NCBI RefSeq assembly: GCF_035594125.1
Contig: NC_087183.1
Span: 12,680,868-12,744,867, forward strand
From: Scylla paramamosain
Lineage: Eukaryota > Arthropoda > Malacostraca > Decapoda > Portunidae
Length of the DNA stretch: 64,000 bases
Direction of reading: 5' to 3'
Part shown: in pieces, positions 58,269-64,000 of the stretch
How the letters are laid out: each line of letters opens with the position of its first letter
Numbering within the stretch: position 1 is the first letter of the stretch
Notes under the pieces: model-generated
The model's input: the letters and a program-made list of their open reading frames with translations, nothing else
What the model was told of the DNA's origin: nothing
Database searches by the model: none
Program-made: the position numbers and the translations under genes

Positions 58269-58511
58269 CAGTAGTAGTAGTAGCAATAGTAGAAATAGTA
58301 GTAGTATAACAAAAACACAGCTAATAACACAAATACAATTCCCTTTCTATCGAGACACGACTTTTTATGCACCACAGCTGGATCACTTACACACCTGCGC
58401 CCTCCAAACCTGCCTCCCTCCCACACCTGCTCCCAATACCTGGCTCTCTCACACACCTGTCCTCGATCTCTCCTCTGAACAATACTCAATAGAGGCCACG
58501 GTGAAGATAAT

Positions 58512-59024
<513 letters not shown>

Positions 59025-59074
59025 CCCAGCCTCCAATTTCCGGCCAGGTAGACTAAAATATGCACTTGCCCACA

Positions 59075-59340
59075 TCCTCCTCCTCCTCCTCTTCTTTCTT
59101 CCTCCTCCTCCTCCTCCTCCTCCATTATGACCACATCCTCCTCCTCCTTCTCCTCCTCCTCCGCCTCCTCGTCTATTTAAAGCACTCCGTTGATGCAATT
59201 TTCTTTCACCTGCTTACCTGTGTATCCTACCTGTGTATATAACGAGCCCTTTAAACGCCCTCAGGTGTTCAAGGGGCGCTAACGTATGTAAGTTTCATGT
59301 TTTGCTTTTGTTAGTTAGGTTAGGTTTGTTTTCTCACCTT
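59075..59340. other. (TCC)n-rich stretch and short unique spacer
   Basis: TCC repeats at 59077-59170, then unique sequence with one ggttaggtt motif near 59316. No gene recognised. Confidence 0.6.
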
Positions 59341-59348
59341 TCTTTTTA

Positions 59349-60446
<1,098 letters not shown>

Positions 60447-60671
60447 CTTCGTCATATCCAGCTTTTTATTTCTCGGTGGGGCAGCACGGAGGGAGATGAG
60501 AGGGAGAGGGAGAGGGAGAGGGAGATGAGAGGAAGGAAAGGTGGAGGTGAGGGAGAAGGTTTAGTGGTCAGTGGAGGAGGAATGCAACCCACCCTCCCTC
60601 CTCCCTCCTTCTCTCCATTTTCCTCCCTCCCTCCTTCCCCCCCCTCTCTCTCTCTCTCCTCCTGAAGGGAC

Positions 60672-60710
60672 ACAAAGAACCGGAGGAAGTGTGACGTCAC
60701 GGCCTCTCCC
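60672..60710. promoter_or_regulatory. Possible ETS + CRE motif pair
   Basis: A purine-rich ccggaggaagtg (ETS-like core GGAAGT nearby) is followed at once by the palindrome TGACGTCA (CREB/ATF site). Such pairs are typical of CpG-type core promoters, but no linked exon was identified, so function is not shown. Confidence 0.25.
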
Positions 60711-60732
60711 TGCCTCTCCCAGCATCCCCCCT

Positions 60733-60737
<5 letters not shown>

Positions 60738-60811
<74 letters not shown>

Positions 60812-61425
60812 TTCCCGCATCCCCGTATCGTCTTTTCCCTCCCATTTCCCTTCTGTCTTGCCTTACCTCCATAGCATGTATTTTTCCCTCCTCCTCCTCC
60901 TCTACCTCCTTTTTCTCCTCCTACTTCACTGTCTCCTTTACAGTTCATTCTCCTCCTCCTCTTCTAATTCCCCTTTCATTATCTACTCTGTTTCCTCCTA
61001 CGATCTAATTTCTCCTTCCCTTTCTTTTCCCTCCATCATTTCTTCTGCCTCCTCCTCCTCCTCCTCCTCTATCGCCTCTGTTATTCTCTTCCTCCTCCTC
61101 TTCTACTTCCTCCTTCATTGCCAATTCTATCTCCTCCTATGATCTAATTCTCTTCTCTTCTCTTTCCTATTTCATCATTTCTTCTGTCTCCTCCTGTCTC
61201 TGTTATTCTCCTCCTACAATCTAATTTCTTCCTCTTTTCTTTCCTCTTTCATCATTTCTTCTATCTCCTCCTCCTCCAGTAAATAAATGCAGGTCGCCTA
61301 TGAACAGGTGCGCCGCTCACCTGCGTGTGTGTCCATGTGTCTGGCGACTTGATTACCACACCTTCATTGCCCACACCTCTATACCTGAACACTCCCAACG
61401 CTCACTTTTTTCCTCCACCCCACCA

Positions 61426-61496
<71 letters not shown>

Positions 61497-61647
61497 TTCA
61501 CCTCAAGTTCTCTGTTCATTCATTCACTTGCTATCATCATCATCATCATCATGTTTCTATACACATTTCCAACGGTCCATTCACTAAATCAATTACCAAG
61601 TCGCACCTTTTCAACACCTGCCAGGTAATTATTCATACACCTGAGCT

Positions 61648-61712
<65 letters not shown>

Positions 61713-61720
61713 ATGAGTAA
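60738..61720 (+). repeat. Polypyrimidine domain with (TC)n and (TCC)n
   Basis: (TC)n at 60738-60809, 61429-61493 and 61649-61709. Between them lies 500 bp of irregular TCC-rich DNA with repeated tttcctct.tcatcatttcttct motifs (about 61020-61270). Confidence 0.9.
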
Positions 61721-61739
61721 CCACAACAGACTAGTAACC

Positions 61740-62520
61740 CACTCCCTCCTCCTCCTCCTCCTCTTCCTCCTCCTCCACATCACCTCCTAACCTTACCCCC
61801 CCCAACACCCAAAGATATTCAGTAAGCCACACCTATACCATCCTCCCCCCTTAGCCAGTCAGCCACACTACCCCCTCCTCTCCTCCCCATGGCTACCTCT
61901 CCCCTTCCCTCCCCTTCTCCCTCCCCTCTACCTTCCTCAATAACTCATCCACCCACACCATGTCCAGTATAGCATAGCATCTCCTCCTCCTCCTCCTCCT
62001 CCTCCTCCTCCTCCTCCCAAACATACAGATACATAGATCTTCATTGTAAGGGAAAGAGAGGAGGAAGAGGAAGAGAGATGAGTGAAGGGGAGAGGAATGA
62101 GAGGAGAAAGACGAAGGAAGGAGAAGGAAGAGGAAGAAGGGAGATGAGAAGACAGACGAAAAAGAGGAATGAAAGGTGAATGATGGGGAAGAGGAAGATA
62201 AATGAGTGGTGAGGAATGGAGAGGAGGAGGAGGAGGAGGAGGAGGAGGAGGAGGAGGAGGAGGAGGAGGAGGAGGAGGAGGAGGAGGAGGGCGTGAAAAG
62301 TACCAGTACCTACCAGTGTATACCCGTCCACCTCTCCTTCACCTTTTCCTCCTCCTCCTCCTCCTCCTCCTCCTCCTCCTCCTCCTCCTTATTCTCTTCC
62401 TTCTTCCCAATCCTGACTTCAATCCCATTTATTACTAAAACACCATCATTATTCCTCCTTCCCTATCCTCTTTTTCATCCTCTCCTTCTCCTCCTCCTCC
62501 TCCTCCTCCTCCTCTCCTTC
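61740..62520 (+). repeat. (CCT)n, (GGA)n, (CCT)n series
   Basis: (CCT)n at 61980-62017, a purine domain at 62050-62290 with (GGA)n at 62219-62290, and (CCT)n at 62347-62389 and 62486-62515. The strand bias flips twice within 400 bp. Confidence 0.93.
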
Positions 62521-62559
62521 CGCCCAAACTCACTCACTATACACGATGCTTTTATCTAT

Positions 62560-62842
62560 CTGCACTGGAGGGAGAAGAGAGGAGGGAAGGAGAGGAGGGA
62601 GGAGGGAGGAGGGAAGGAGAGGAGGGAAAGGAGGGAAGGAAAGGAGGTAACGACTGCTGGAGGAGAAGGAAGGACAAGGAGGGAATGAGAATCGATTCGT
62701 GTAAGACTAAAGAAGGTAAGATGGAAGGAAGGAAGGAAGGAAGGAAGGAAGGAAGGAAGGAAGGAAGGAAGGAGAGAAGGAAGATTTTGTTAGTGATTTA
62801 ATGAGATCGTCTGAGGGTTTGTGAAGCATGAGGGAGGGAGGC

Positions 62843-62931
<89 letters not shown>

Positions 62932-63018
62932 TGTGTGTGGAGAGCGAGGGAGAGTTACTGAAGCGTGGCGACTGTTGCTGGTGGTAATGGTGGTGCTAGT
63001 AGTAGTAGTAGTAGTAAA

Positions 63019-63062
<44 letters not shown>

Positions 63063-63356
63063 CTGGTGGTGGTAGTAGTAGTAGAGCGCCACTTATTTAC
63101 CACCTCCACTTACACCACTAACACAAACACTACCTTATCTCCTCCTCCTCCTCCTCCTCCTCCTCCTCCACCTCCTCCATTTTAAGTAACTCAACGGCTC
63201 AGACTAAAGCAGTGAACGTTATTTTCGTTATAACTCTCACTTTGTTTTGATCATGTGGAAGACTAGGAGGAGGAGGAGGAGGAGGAAGAGGAGGAGGAGG
63301 AGGAGGAGAAAGAGGCGTGACTCACGACGACACTTTGTCTGGGAAGCGTGGCACTG

Positions 63357-63430
<74 letters not shown>
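62560..63430 (+). repeat. Purine tracts, (GGAA)n, (GT)n, (TAG)n, (TCC)n, (GGA)n, (GA)n
   Basis: (GGAA)n at 62723-62774, (GT)n at 62844-62938 with one interruption, (TAG)n at 62998-63058, (TCC)n at 63138-63170, (GGA)n at 63266-63310, (GA)n at 63360-63430. Confidence 0.93.
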
Positions 63431-63433
<3 letters not shown>

Positions 63434-63490
63434 GAGGAGGGTTGAACGTGCCTAGTCTCTGAGTCACACAACTGCTCCCTCCCAACCACC

Positions 63491-63496
<6 letters not shown>

Positions 63497-63563
<67 letters not shown>

Positions 63564-63611
63564 ACGATTCAAATCCTGCTTAGCGAACGAGCTGGCCCAC
63601 CTTGCTCCCTC

Positions 63612-63691
<80 letters not shown>

Positions 63692-64000
63692 AATGTCTTG
63701 GCCTAAAGCCGGAGGGAAATTTAACTTGTCTTCATGTGATCTATCTTTTATCTTGTCTCTCTTTGTACATGTAAGAGAGAAGGAGGAGGAGGAGGAGGAG
63801 GAGGAGGAGGAGGAGGAGGAGGAGGAGGAGGAGGAGGAGGAGGAGGAAGAGGAGGAGGCGGTAAGTTATCATGAGAAAATAAACATAACACTACCTTTAC
63901 ACATCTTCTCTTCCTCCTCCTCCTCCTGCGCCTCTTCCCTTCGTCTTCCTCCCCCTCCTCCTCCCTATCTCCAGTTATCGCAGCGCATACCTCCACCTCC
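63497..64000 (+). repeat. (TC)n arrays and (GGA)n to the window edge
   Basis: (TC)n at 63497-63559 and 63615-63688, (GGA)n at 63781-63855, TCC-rich at 63908-63965. No exon recognised; upstream nudE exons may lie beyond. Confidence 0.92.

Noticed and set aside
63560..63600. tRNA-like ggatttgaatcgtg on the minus strand
   Set aside because: Weak box B resemblance only, with no box A and no tRNA fold that I could draw.

Overview
The window is nuclear DNA of an arthropod, most likely a decapod crustacean (crab, shrimp or lobster). The evidence is spliced genes with GT-AG introns, crustacean-type non-LTR retrotransposon debris, a tRNA-derived SINE with a (CA)n tail, TTAGG-like motifs (the usual arthropod telomere unit) and an extreme load of long (GA)n, (CA)n, (GGA)n and (CTA)n microsatellites. 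I saw no prokaryotic, organellar or viral gene and no tRNA, rRNA or CRISPR locus.

Two protein genes are supported, in convergent (tail-to-tail) orientation. The first, on +, is a complete GCN1 gene at 2108-21635. I resolved 44 coding exons whose lengths sum to 7989 nt, in phase at every junction, giving 2662 codons plus stop; vertebrate GCN1 is about 2670 residues. The second, on -, is the 3' part of a nudE gene (NDE1/NDEL1 family), with six exons between 42758 and 31073. Five match the family closely; the terminal one is inferred from splice phase. The first roughly 80 residues were not found and probably lie beyond the right edge or in exons hidden among repeats.

Region by region: 1-950 is a dispersed repeat ending near a poly(A) run. 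2.05-21.64 kb is GCN1, with a SINE in intron 2. 21.64-22.6 kb is its 3' UTR with candidate poly(A) signals. 22.8-31 kb is intergenic, with a tandem duplication, three decayed non-LTR retrotransposon fragments, a possible DNA-transposon end and a second, inverted copy of the repeat at 1-830. 31.07-42.76 kb is nudE, with AT arrays, a 200-bp duplication, a MITE and a 1.1-kb polypyrimidine tract in its introns. 42.8-64 kb is an almost uninterrupted microsatellite field containing an old satellite of 14 units, a minisatellite and short TTAGG tracts.

The two genes are not functionally linked. GCN1 is the ribosome-bound activator of the eIF2-alpha kinase GCN2 (amino-acid and stalled-ribosome stress). 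NudE recruits LIS1 to cytoplasmic dynein (nuclear migration, mitosis, transport). I found no new multi-gene system. The most unusual content is repeat architecture: the inverted repeat pair bracketing GCN1, the degenerate satellite at 54.1-55.5 kb and strand-polarised purine/pyrimidine blocks in the last 20 kb.
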